Source: Mesocentrotus franciscanus (lineage: Eukaryota > Echinodermata > Echinoidea > Camarodonta > Strongylocentrotidae). Taken from it: a stretch of DNA of 64,000 nt. The translations under genes were made by a program, and so were the position numbers. Shown here piece after piece: positions 23,401-34,000 of the stretch. A model generated the notes under the pieces. That model was given only the letters and a program-made list of their open reading frames with translations. It was not told the origin of the DNA and ran no database searches. The stretch is taken from assembly GCA_037976565.1 (NCBI GenBank), contig CP137679.1, forward strand, positions 4,803,710 through 4,867,709. Reading direction: 5' to 3'. Positions within the stretch are counted from its first letter, which is position 1. Each line of letters starts with the position of its first letter.

Positions 23401-23604
23401 TTGACAGATGATGTCACAAGATGAATGAGATCTGGAGCATTTTTGTTTAGGGTCTGAGAAGCTTAGCAGGTCTGAGAAAATTATTTTTAAAAATATTCAA
23501 AATCTATGAAATATATTTAGATGTTTGAATAACAAAATATGAGTTGTATGCAGCCCTGCACATCAACAGGAATCAACTTATATTTGGATGTCACCCGACC
23601 TTTA

Positions 23605-23885
23605 AAGCTAGTAGATACAGACTTTGAGTGTTGATATATAGGCTCGGTTTCAACGACGTCAGGCCCAATTTCTAGCAAAAGATACCGGTTTACGATATAA
23701 AACTACTTGGTTATACTTGGTGGATTTTGTTCCCGTAAAATAAAGAAGCCACAGACTGTGTTTAGATTCGTGCAGTTCAAGTACTTGCCTCCAAAACCAA
23801 GGCCATATAAATCGCAGCGTTCCTAAACATACACAGATTTCCTTCCAGATTCGGAAACGATGTTTAACAACAAAAAAACAAACAA
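23605..23885. repeat. Interspersed repeat copy B2
   Basis: Partner of 21480-21800; both end in an A/C-rich AAACAAAAAAC stretch. Confidence 0.8.
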
Positions 23886-24034
23886 AAAAACGTACAGGAT
23901 GCTGAACTATCAATACAACCGAGTTCCGACTTTGCCCTTTACTCGTACTCAAAGGATATTAGTTCATGGTTATAAATAGCTACTGCGATGACACTATTAT
24001 TTGCCATAATGAATAGAAATATATACAAGTATAC

Positions 24035-24485
24035 AATTATATTGATAGATATAGTTATATGTAGATAAATAGATAGGTAGATAGATATAGAAAGATAGAT
24101 GTAGGTAGGTAGTTATGTAGATAGATAGAAAGATAGATAGATAGACAGATAGATGTAGGTAGGTAGTTAGGTAGATAGATAGAAAGATAGATAGATAGAC
24201 AGATAGATGTAGGTAGGTAGGTAGATAGATAAAAAGATAGATAGATAGATAGATGTAGGTAGGTAGGTAGATAGATAGATGTAGGTATGTAGTTAGGTAG
24301 ATAGATAGATGTACATACATGTTAATACATAGATAGATAAATAGATAGATAGGTAGGGAGGTGGATAGACAGATATATAGATAGATATATATATATATAT
24401 ATATAGATAGATAGATAGATGGATAGACAGATAGATAGATAGATAGATAGATACTTGTAGATAGATAGATAGGTAGATTGGTTGA
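24035..24485. repeat. Compound (GATA)/(GTAG)/(GACA) microsatellite
   Basis: About 450 bp of GATAGATA with GTAGGTAG and GACAGATA interruptions and one (AT)n patch near 24390. The minus-strand open frames (LSIYLSIYL) are artefacts. Confidence 0.95.
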
Positions 24486-24499
24486 AAAATAGACAAGAA

Positions 24500-25600
24500 A
24501 TGCCAGATTTAGTATCACCACTCATCATGAATACAGAGATAATTATCACTTTCCAGACAAATTAAGGCACACTACTCAAAAACGAATAGAATACATGTAG
24601 GATTTCTTCAACACTCATCATTTCCTTCATGATAACGAAATTCTGAACTTAAATGAGAACTCTTTAAATATGATGTTATCATTTTTCAAGGACATTTTTT
24701 TATTATTGTACATTGAATAGATTGCAGGTACCCATATCAGGCAAGCACGACAAAACACACATTACATTGCAAAAAAAAAAAAAAGATAACAAAAAACGAA
24801 CCAACAAACACCAGTATGAGGATAATACGTGTCTCATAAAAATAGCAACATTCATAAACACTAGGGAAAAAATAATAGCACAATATTGAATAAGAAAATT
24901 CAGACAAATAGTTAAAACCTATTTGAACATTAGAGCAAAGTTCATCCCTACCCTCTCTAGTCTTCATAGTCCATGTCGTATCTCTTGTAAAGAGAGAGAG
25001 TAATTAAATACATACCAGTATAATCTCTGTATACATTAACAAAAAAAACTAAATAAAGACAATGTAATGTGACCTTCCCAAATCTATTTCCCTAAAATTA
25101 AGGATTTTTAGGTTAACTATCAAAAGTACAATATTGCTCTCCTTTGTATGTTGTCATTACGAGGCAATTGGGCACGAATTTAAATGAATAAAATTCAAAA
25201 ACGAAAACTGAGAGAAGAGAGTTCTTTGCAGTAACAAACAAGTTCTTGAAATTATGAAATATTTTTCCATTTTGAAACAGAGAATCCTGATTCTACTTTT
25301 AAACTATAAAAAATAAAAATGCAATATCATGTGAAACATTACAACATGTAAATATATACAGGACCTACAGATTGTTAAACACATTTTTGCAGCCATGCAT
25401 TTATAAAGTTTGATGAATACAGTCTAAATTGTAATTTTTAACATTAAAACGTCAAGATATCAATACAAATTATGATTTCAAGGTGATGGAATGTTTCTCA
25501 TTTATCAAAGGAATATCTATCATCTTAAATTTGAAAGAAAACCTAGTAAATTATTTCAATAAAAAGCCAAGATGTTATGATCTACATGAAGGTCATAAGA
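24500..25600. other. Intergenic, nothing recognised
   Basis: AT-rich; short A runs; no splice pairs or coding-like composition. Confidence 0.35.
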
Positions 25601-25607
25601 ACAACAC

Positions 25608-25744
25608 AATTGAAAAGGCTTTCAAGAAATTAACTTACATAGTAAGGGCAATTTCAATATCCTATCATATTGCGGAATTGAAAAGGCTTTCGAGAAATTA
25701 ACTTACATAGTAAGGGCAATTTCAATATCCTATCATATTGCGGA
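25608..25744. repeat. 68-bp tandem duplication
   Basis: AATTGAAAAGGCTTTCAAGA and following sequence occurs at 25608 and again at 25676 with one or two mismatches, so the event is recent. Confidence 0.92.
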
Positions 25745-25774
25745 TAGAAATCACATTGATAATAATACTACTAA

Positions 25775-26038
25775 TATTCGGTTCTCGTATAGCGCATATC
25801 ACATTATGACATCTCTATGCGCTTCCAAAGAGCTTTGGAAATGATTACCCCTGCTTTAGCACGGCTGCCATTACGGCGCTCTAGCATTTCAAGGAATTAA
25901 TTCCTGCTAGGTACCCATTTACCTCACCTGGGTCGAGCGTGGCAAATGTAGATTAATGTCTTGCCAAAGGACATTAGTGCCGCGGCAGGACTTGAACCGC
26001 AGACCTTGTGATCCACAGACCGGTGACCACTGATATTA
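25775..26038 (-). mobile_element. tRNA-derived SINE
   Basis: On the minus strand it begins with the tRNA-like head (CACCGGTCTGTGGATCACAA, then GGTTCAAGTCCTGCCGCGGC as B box region) and ends TGCGCTATACGAGAACC. About 260 bp. The tRNA-like part is only promoter-like, not a tRNA. Confidence 0.85.
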
Positions 26039-26044
26039 ACTTAG

Positions 26045-27525
26045 GTTAACTTCTTGATAGTCTTTGCGGTTGGTCATGTTTCAAGTTTTGTTTCCATTTC
26101 AGTATACAATGTAGTACATATAAATATAAACATCTCCTGTTACAAGAGTTCCACATGTACATGCATCTGTTACTCGACAGAGTGCAGGTGATTACCACAG
26201 CTATACACTGCAGCAACTTAAAACAGAAAGTCAAAGTGTACCAATCACCTTATAAAAAAAATTTGTGTATAGCTAGAATGTATAGAATCAACCTGAACAA
26301 AACTTTACCTGGTATTTTATAACTTAAAGGGATTGGGTAACTTTGTCTCAGATTCGAAACAAAATCCTGGATTTAGCTCATGCTGCAATCATAATTATAA
26401 ACCTTTAGGTCAGTCAGGAATCCCATGATGTTTACAAGCCAATCGCCCATCTGATTATCAAGATATTTATGATTGGAATTTGAAGTTTTATAACACTACA
26501 GTCTATTGGGGAAAATGAGTTTGGTAAAACCGGTTACTCAAAGATTTTTTTTACTTTTTTAAGGCACTTCATGATATTTTGAAGCGAATTTTTTTTAGGG
26601 CTTCAATATTACACCATATCACAGACGCTAATAAGTAACAAGTAGGGCCATGCATCTCGGATTTGACATTGTTAAACAATGCCTTCAGTTATGGAGTATG
26701 AACTAAATAAAACATAACATAAAACCCTGCGCATGGAACCCAAGTCGGGTTTAGGTACCGTGCATGCCCATTCTATGTGAGCGTGTAGGAGTGTGTCGAC
26801 TAGTCTATCCAACAGTTTTTTTTTAAAACTTACTGAGAATATATTTAACCTGCAATATCTCTTTGTAGAATTAATATTAGAAGGTCATATTGTGAATACA
26901 ATTGTGAATATAATTGTGAATATAGCTATATGGAACCCCTTACAACCAAAGCAAAATGTGTTATGGTGATTGGTACACTGTGATGATACAAAATAAATTG
27001 AAAGATCATAAAAACTTATATCTTGAGAAAATATCAACAGATTTAACTCAATAGGGTTCATGCAAAATGGTGAATACGAATCATGAAATAAAAAAGAATT
27101 ACATGTGGGTAAACAAAATATTCCTGGAATTTATACACTGATAATCAGTCTTATATTGATACACTTTTTTCATCAGAATTAGTTTTGGTATAAAATATGA
27201 AAACAAAAGTGATTAATTTTGAAAACACAAAATATTGCATGTATAAAATACTTGGTCAATTAAATGGTTGGATACAAAAATGTTAAAAAGCAGATTTATG
27301 TCATTAATAAATTCATACAAATTAAAGCATATGTGGATTTGGCATACACTTCTTTAAAATCATCTTTCAAAACATTGAAAACTGTAATATTTACAAGTAA
27401 AAAACAACAAAAACAAACCATATATAACACATCAATGCTTGAACACATATTCACGGAAAGTAAGATGCTTTCAAAAAGCTGTAAATGCAACAACTGAGTC
27501 TAAATGACCGTATTTCCGATTCTAA
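26045..27525. other. Intergenic, nothing recognised
   Basis: No supported gene, repeat or splice pair; (GTGAATATAATT) short triplicate near 26895. Confidence 0.35.
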
Positions 27526-27530
27526 ACTTC

Positions 27531-28018
27531 TCAAAAAAAAGTTAGGAAACTCAAGTTTGAGCGATTATATCTCTCTTGTCATTGAATAATTAAAGCTTTG
27601 TTTAGTATCATAAGAAAGTATGTTTATTCCTCTATAAAAATGATACCGTAACTGTTGTGATTTTGCAGCCATGAAATGAGCAGTACATCAGAATAAAGGG
27701 CAGGGTCAAAAGTGAAAAGTTGAAAACTGTGATGGTAAGCACTCGTATTGTTATGCAATGCACGACACAGCACTACACATTCTTCAAAGAAAGAAGAGTG
27801 CACAGCTGAACGAGAGCAGTGCATTTTGCAACTTTTCACTTTTGAGCTTGCCCCTTATTTTGATGTAATGCACATTCCATGACTGAAAATCATAACAAAT
27901 GGGGTATCATGTTAAAGAGGAATAAACACTCGTTCTAATGATCCTAGACATAGCGATGATTATGCCATGACAAGAGAGACATAATCATTTAAACTTGAGT
28001 TTAAAGACCTTTTTTTTA
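27531..28018. mobile_element. Fold-back element, about 490 bp
   Basis: The left arm AAGTTAGGAAACTCAAGTTT...ATCTCTCTTGTCAT is answered by the right arm ATGACAAGAGAGACATAATC...AAACTTGAGTTTAAAGAC; inner arms also pair (GTTTATTCCTCT / AGAGGAATAAAC). No ORF. Confidence 0.8.
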
Positions 28019-28019
28019 G

Positions 28020-30000
28020 ATGTTCATTATCCAAACAATTGAACTTGCAAAAAATAAATGAAGAGGTATTTAGTTAATGCTGGGTGTACATACATGTAAC
28101 AAAGATACTGTGTGTAACGTGGAACCTCATAGGCTTCCTATCTTGCACAATTTATATTCATTTCAACTATACATTGTGTTACTAGAGAGGGGTACATTGG
28201 AACAAATATCAAGGTGGGTTTTTTTACTTGAGAATTACATCAAACCAATCAAATGCTGTCCATAAAAATTATCCTGCAGAATCTTGAAAGGTGAAATAAA
28301 AGATTTGAAAAGAACATGAATCATGTTGGAAAAGAAAACACTGCTACAGCTGCAAAACTCATAGTTGGCACATGTTTTTGATCCCCACTGGCCCTGATAT
28401 TTACAAAATCAAGCATGCATCAATCAAACTTTTTTGTACATCTATATATTTCACAGATTTCACACCATCTCGTATATTCACATCCTTTGTACAAAAACTA
28501 CAAAAAACTCTACAAAATATGTATAAAAATGCTATACCGTACAAGTAAAGCCTCTATGTTTGTTCTTTGATATTTTAAATATAAAAATCACCATCAAAAA
28601 GTTGTTCTAAAGTGGTATTTGTTCTAATGCTTATCCTGCACCTCTGAATAAAAGTCAATATTATATACTGCATGATGAAACATGATTATATTAAAAATAT
28701 TATTTCATTAATTATCTAGTACATTACATATGATTTCTACTACAGCTTAGTACTCTAAAATCAAAAGTAAAATCAGATTTCGGTGAGGAATGCTAAATAT
28801 TGTCTGTCCAAATTTTGTTGTTGTCAAATATTGTTATTGAAATAAATACTCATGTACTTTGGAATGGAAGGTGTTCATGGCATCTAATAATATTCTTCCA
28901 GGGAAAATGTTCAATTTCATTTCTTTATCATGCTGAATACAGAAGGAGGGAGATGACGTGAAGAAGGGGTATGAGCTAAATCTATTCTCTGTATGAAAAT
29001 GTTGAAAAGTTGAAAGGATACAATTTTGAAAGCATCGCTGGAATGAAAAGTGAGGCATGCTGTCCTCCATAATGCATTATCTGCTGAAATATGGTTCTGA
29101 TTCATTTAAATAATGCTGAATATAAGAATATGACTGTCCAATATTACAGAGATAAATTTTGGTGGAGCGAAAACATAGCTGACTATTAATGCTTGAATCA
29201 GATTATTAATGCTTGTAAAGATAAAAGATTGAAAGCAAATATTGTTAATGCATGGTTAATACTTTTTCCTTGTTCAATATACCAGCACACCATAGCAATA
29301 TCACTTTAGTGTAGCTTAGATGTGTATGGTACATTGACTAAATTCTCAATATATATTAGTAAGTGACATATGAATGTAATGATAACCTTTTTAAATGCTG
29401 TGTAAAATGCTGTTTATATTTGTTAATTAACAGGGTCTAGCAGTAATGTCTGTGGTATGGTCAGCTCTCTGTCTTCACTTACAAACAGATTCTGATCGGA
29501 CTTACATGTAGGTTCCAAACTAAGTCACTTCTTTTGGATGTTGGCGTTAAAGGTCAGTCTCAGACGTAAATAATAATCCGATCAATAAACATCTGTAAAA
29601 TCCATACATTGATATTTAAAGCTTTGATACATATCTCGCAAAATCCTTTTTATCATTAGCACCATGACAACTGATAATATTGTCATACATGTATATCAAT
29701 TTCTTTAAAGAAGATGGAAGAACAAATTCTAAAAACCTCTTTGTGCTGGTTGCAAATGGTCTCAAAACTTCAGCTGTTTTTCACAAAAAGCTATTGTTAC
29801 TCAAATTTAACAATTTCCATATCACGGCCTCCGATGTCATCTGTCAAGTTAACAGCATTTTTTGACATGGAAATCGGATATTCTGTTAAAAATGTTGTTG
29901 CAGTCAAACTTACTAGAATACATATAATACATACAAAAGCAGACCAAACCTGGAAATGGTACATGCATAAATAGCCTTCAAATAAAGATTCTGTTCCTTT
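28020..30000. other. Intergenic 3' of AKNA, nothing recognised
   Basis: AT-rich, no long ORF, no clear splice sites. May include downstream parts of the AKNA 3' UTR. Confidence 0.35.
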
Positions 30001-30012
30001 TTCAACCTTTAC

Positions 30013-30018
30013 TTTATT
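30013..30018 (-). terminator. Possible AKNA polyadenylation signal
   Basis: AATAAA on the minus strand, about 860 nt past the exon 13 stop and beyond the decayed exon copies. Only the hexamer supports it. Confidence 0.3.
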
Positions 30019-30189
30019 TTTAATCGCAAATATGACACGTTCCTGTTTTCTTCTGTTTATAACTATCACCTTGAGCTGATGATGACAGAAAACACTGTCT
30101 TATGGGTTGGCCATGATGACATTTTCAAACCTGATCAAAGCTTCTCTCGGAAGAAAAATAAAGTGGTGACTGTGTACATGATTAAGGTA

Positions 30190-30990
30190 GGCTTTCTGTA
30201 AAGATGCTCAAGTGAGAAATCCCAATGGCCACAAGAGGCACATGGTCCATCAGTCATCCAGGGGATAATTCAGCCAAATGCAATTTATCTTTCCTGACAG
30301 AGCCTATCATCTGGTGTTTTTTATCTCTTCACCAGCTAAATGATCATCGAGGAATTGTAGAAAAGAAAAGCCACAATGGAAACCAAGGTGGCCACTCTGT
30401 CATCCATTGAATGATTTTGTCATGCATACATGTATGTCTCGACTGTCAGAGCATACTATCTGGCCAGTTGTTCTCTATAGACTGAGCAATAGTCCAGTCA
30501 CACTTGTGTGACCGGTGTCATCCGTTAAAGGATTCAGCTCAGTGTCTGGTGGGTTGTTCTCTTGAGTCTTTGAGCCATGCAGAGGGTATCATCCAGGAAG
30601 AAACCAAAGTGATCACTGTCATCAGTTAAAGGATTCAGCCAAGCGTACATCTCTTCTTACAGAGGATACCATCTGGTGGGTTGTTCTCTTGAGCCTTTGA
30701 GCCATGCAGAGGGTATCATCCAGGAAGAAACCAAAGTGATCACTGTCATCAGTTAAAGGATTCAGCCAAGCGTACATCTCTTCTTACAGAGGACACCATC
30801 TGGTGGGTTGTTCTCTTGAGCCTTTGAGCCATGCAGAGGGTATCATCCAGGAAGAAACCAAAGTGGTCACTGTCATCAGTTAAAGGATTCAGCCAAGCGT
30901 ACATCTCTTCTTACAGAGGACACCATCTGGTGGGTTGTTCTTTTGAGCCTTTGAGCCATATGGAGAGCATCATCAAGAGAGAGTTGAAGT
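30190..30990 (-). repeat. Tandem array of AKNA exon-13-derived units (127 bp) in the 3' flank
   Basis: The motif marking the exon 13 stop (plus-strand GTTAAAGGATTCAGC) recurs at 30879, 30752, 30625 and 30524, giving spacings of 127, 127 and 101 bp. Two or three more diverged copies can be recognised down to about 30200. The copies at 30625 and 30752 still encode MAQRLKRTTHQMVSSVRRDV and end in the same TGA. The 30524 copy has lost 26 bp and lower copies carry stops. Because 127 is not a multiple of three, each copy sits in the next frame. They lie beyond the stop codon and so probably in the 3' UTR. An AATAAA signal (minus strand) is at 30018-30013. Confidence 0.82.
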
Positions 30991-31010
30991 TCAGCTGGTA
31001 CTTCACTTAC
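30876..31010 (-). CDS. AKNA: AKNA terminal coding exon 13 (C-terminal helix)
   Basis: A long pyrimidine tract ends CTCCTCCAG at 31011. The exon begins GTAAGT, in frame (phase 0), and encodes 44 residues including LQLSLDDALHMAQRLKRTTH and VRRDVRLAESFN, then TGA. From family knowledge this matches the layout of the vertebrate AKNA C-terminus, a Pro-rich region followed by a short helix and the end of the protein. The exon's opening bases form a perfect donor, so the site can also be read as a ratchet point. Diverged copies follow downstream. Confidence 0.8.
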   Translation of the reverse strand, partial: VSEVPAELQLSLDDALHMAQRLKRTTHQMVSSVRRDVRLAESFN

Positions 31011-34000
31011 CTGGAGGAGAGCAGAAGGTGAAGGAAACGACAGATGAAGGGAAAGAAAAGAAGAGTAGAATGGTATGAGAAGAAAGTGAGTGACAAAGAG
31101 AGAGAGAGAGAGCGAGAGAGAGACAGAGACAGAGACAGACAGACAGACAGACAGAGACAGACAGAGAAACGAAAAGGAGGAAGTTATTATAAGTTCTTGA
31201 TGTTTAGTTTATTGCATTCATTTTACATTTTCATTTTACTTTTGAAACAAAATAAGGGGTCGATTTCAGAACTAAACATTTCTCTCATTTGTAGGGTCAT
31301 GGAATTGTCAATGGGATGAACTGTTTACCGCAAAAGCGCAACGAACAAGACAATTGCTATTTTCTATGGAGTTTAACTGCTATATGGAGCAAATTTTGGA
31401 GCAAGAGCCATGAGCGCCCAACACATCATTTTTATTATTATCATTACAAGAGCTATCAGCAAGCACTTCAGGCTCTTCTTCAAGCTCTATGACCAGATGA
31501 AAATAATCTGTATTTAAAGCTCATGGACAATTTTGGTATCAACAAGAAAATGGGAAAGATATCCAGAGTGTATGAACAAGATCATTTGGCATTCTATTAT
31601 TGATCATGATGTTTTTTTCGGTGAATTGTACTGCCAATACCTGCGAGGAATGCTAGATAGCGGCTATACTTTCTGCTACACCGAGACCCTCCCACCCAGA
31701 TGGTTCCCGGAACATTAATCTTAGCGCTTCAGTGTATGTGTACACTGTAGCGTAAACACACAATCCTCATAGGTTTTGAATGTGTATAGTGCAGGTTGCC
31801 ATTGTTAGAATTTAAGTCCCATGATGGGTATCTAAATAATTTTCTACCTATTAAAATTTTGCTTGAGGTGGAAAAAATACATTACAGCAACAGCAACAGG
31901 GCTTATCAAAACTGTACTTCAGCTTTAAAGGAGATTATATTAGAGCCTTCTCACCTTCTGTTGTTTGACAGTCCTTGGAGTATGTCTGCTCCTGGTCCTG
32001 GTGGACCTTGGTGTTCTCCTGTAATAAAACTCCTCCTCTCCCCCTCCTGCACTGGATCCCTCCTCCTCCTCCCTGAGGTAATAACGCCCTCTACTCTTGC
32101 CGGGTAACAGGTAGACTGGCCGGGCATCAGGATGCCTGTGGCAGCGATAACATGGAATAGGAATCTTGGTCATTGGAGGTTTCAGACTGAGATAGGTACT
32201 GTACATATATAAAAAATATACATTGTTGTATCTGTACAACTTACAAATGTACACTGAGGAAATATAAGCAAGCATTTGGTTTTTCAGACGTTCGCAAACA
32301 CCTACATGTATAAAAGCATAGTACATGATTACAACCTAAAAATTTATATTACTGCCGTCACACCTTGTTCTGTGTTAAAGGTACTATGTCCCATTTGCAG
32401 GCCAAAAAAATGAAAAGGTTAAATTCCAACAGCATTTGAAAGACAATACTAATTTAGAACTTCCCTAAAAAAAGGGGGCTTGAAAATGTCTTTAAGTGGG
32501 AAAATAACGACTATTAGTTGTCGAATCGACTTAGGAGCTATAGAGCCAGTAAGTAATAGTCTGATTTTTCAGACCATTGTACCGAATGGTCGTACGTTTT
32601 ATGCTGCGCAAAGATTCAATCAGTTTAATTTTGGCCATTACAAGAAGTGGGTTATTGATGTAGACAAATGCTCATGTACCCTTTACAGCTCATTTTATGT
32701 ATGTTATTACCAAAGATGAAAAAGCCAGTCAGTCACTCAATAGTGTCTGACAGTGAAGTCTAGCAAGTAAACGGGTTTCCTTGCATAATTTGAATATTAG
32801 GACACTGCTAACGCTTAAATTTCACAGATAGGACATACATGACATATTCATAATTCCTGCAAAGTTCTACAGAATTTGATGTTGGCTGCAAAAGGTACAT
32901 AGTATCTTTAATTTTATTTTCTACAAACATGATGATACAAACATACAAGTATATTTGAAAATAAGAATCAACATTAAACATACAATTATAATTAATCAGA
33001 TTGTTGGATAAAATTTGAACAAGTTCATGTACTACTTGTACACATATTTCAAGTCATATATTTTCATTACTAATTACAATTGCAGATTATTGGAGATGTT
33101 CATTGGGTAAATTGACAAGTTAACTAATCTTCAAATGCTTCACATAACTAGGTACACTTACAAATGGCTAGGTGTTCCACTTGGTTGATGTGAACTTGTC
33201 TGGTTCACTGCTGGGGTAGCAGGTGTCGCAGTTGGTACCATACCTATAACCTGGGGTACACTGCCTGCTGGTACCTGTTGGGTGGCCTGCGGTACCACTG
33301 TGATCGGCTGCGGTGCTGCAGTAGTATAAGGCTGCTGGAGCACATAGGATTGTCCTTGGATAAGTGGTTCTGAATGATTGTTTTGTGGTGCCCCTGGCAT
33401 AGTGTGTAGTGCCCCTGGCATAGTGTGTAGTGCAACTGCAGGGTTGGGTTGTGTTGGAGTATAATATGGTGCCTGAGGGTACACCCTCGATGGTGTCGGT
33501 GAATTGTACGTAGGGACATAAGTCTCAGGAGGTGGAGCATGGTGTGGTAGTGACGGTGGGTAGCTATACTCGCCATGGGTGTGACTACCAGACCCTCCAC
33601 ACATAGGACATAGCATTGTCTCAGTTTGGTACCGCACACCAGGTGTCTGAAACCCCCCTGGCCTCCTGGACACTGCTGGTGGACTTGAAGGGGTATAGTT
33701 AGCACCTCTAGAAAATGTATAGCTTTGATTGTCTGTACCAGGACGTGATGGTGTTTTCATGGTTGACCAATTCTCATGTCTGGTTCCAGAGTTATATTTC
33801 TTGGGACTTGTGCGGATTGGTGAAGCACTGAAAGAAGCATTGCCCCTTGGAATGTACCTCTCTCTGAGCACATCACGTATGGTGTCCCTCAGAGGCGTTG
33901 AAGAGGCATACGGTGCTTGCATTCTGCTGGGAGTGGCATCTCTATCCGCAAGCTGGTCCTTCAAATCTGTAATTTCCTTTTGCAACATGTGCAGCATCTC

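Noticed and set aside
23997..24549. Tyr/Leu/Ser-rich open frames
   Set aside because: Translation of a GATA/GTAG microsatellite.
33158..33160. TAA as the true end of AKNA
   Set aside because: The TAA lies inside a GTAAGT donor that joins in phase to exon 12 and then to a conserved-looking C-terminal exon; retained only as an alternative isoform.
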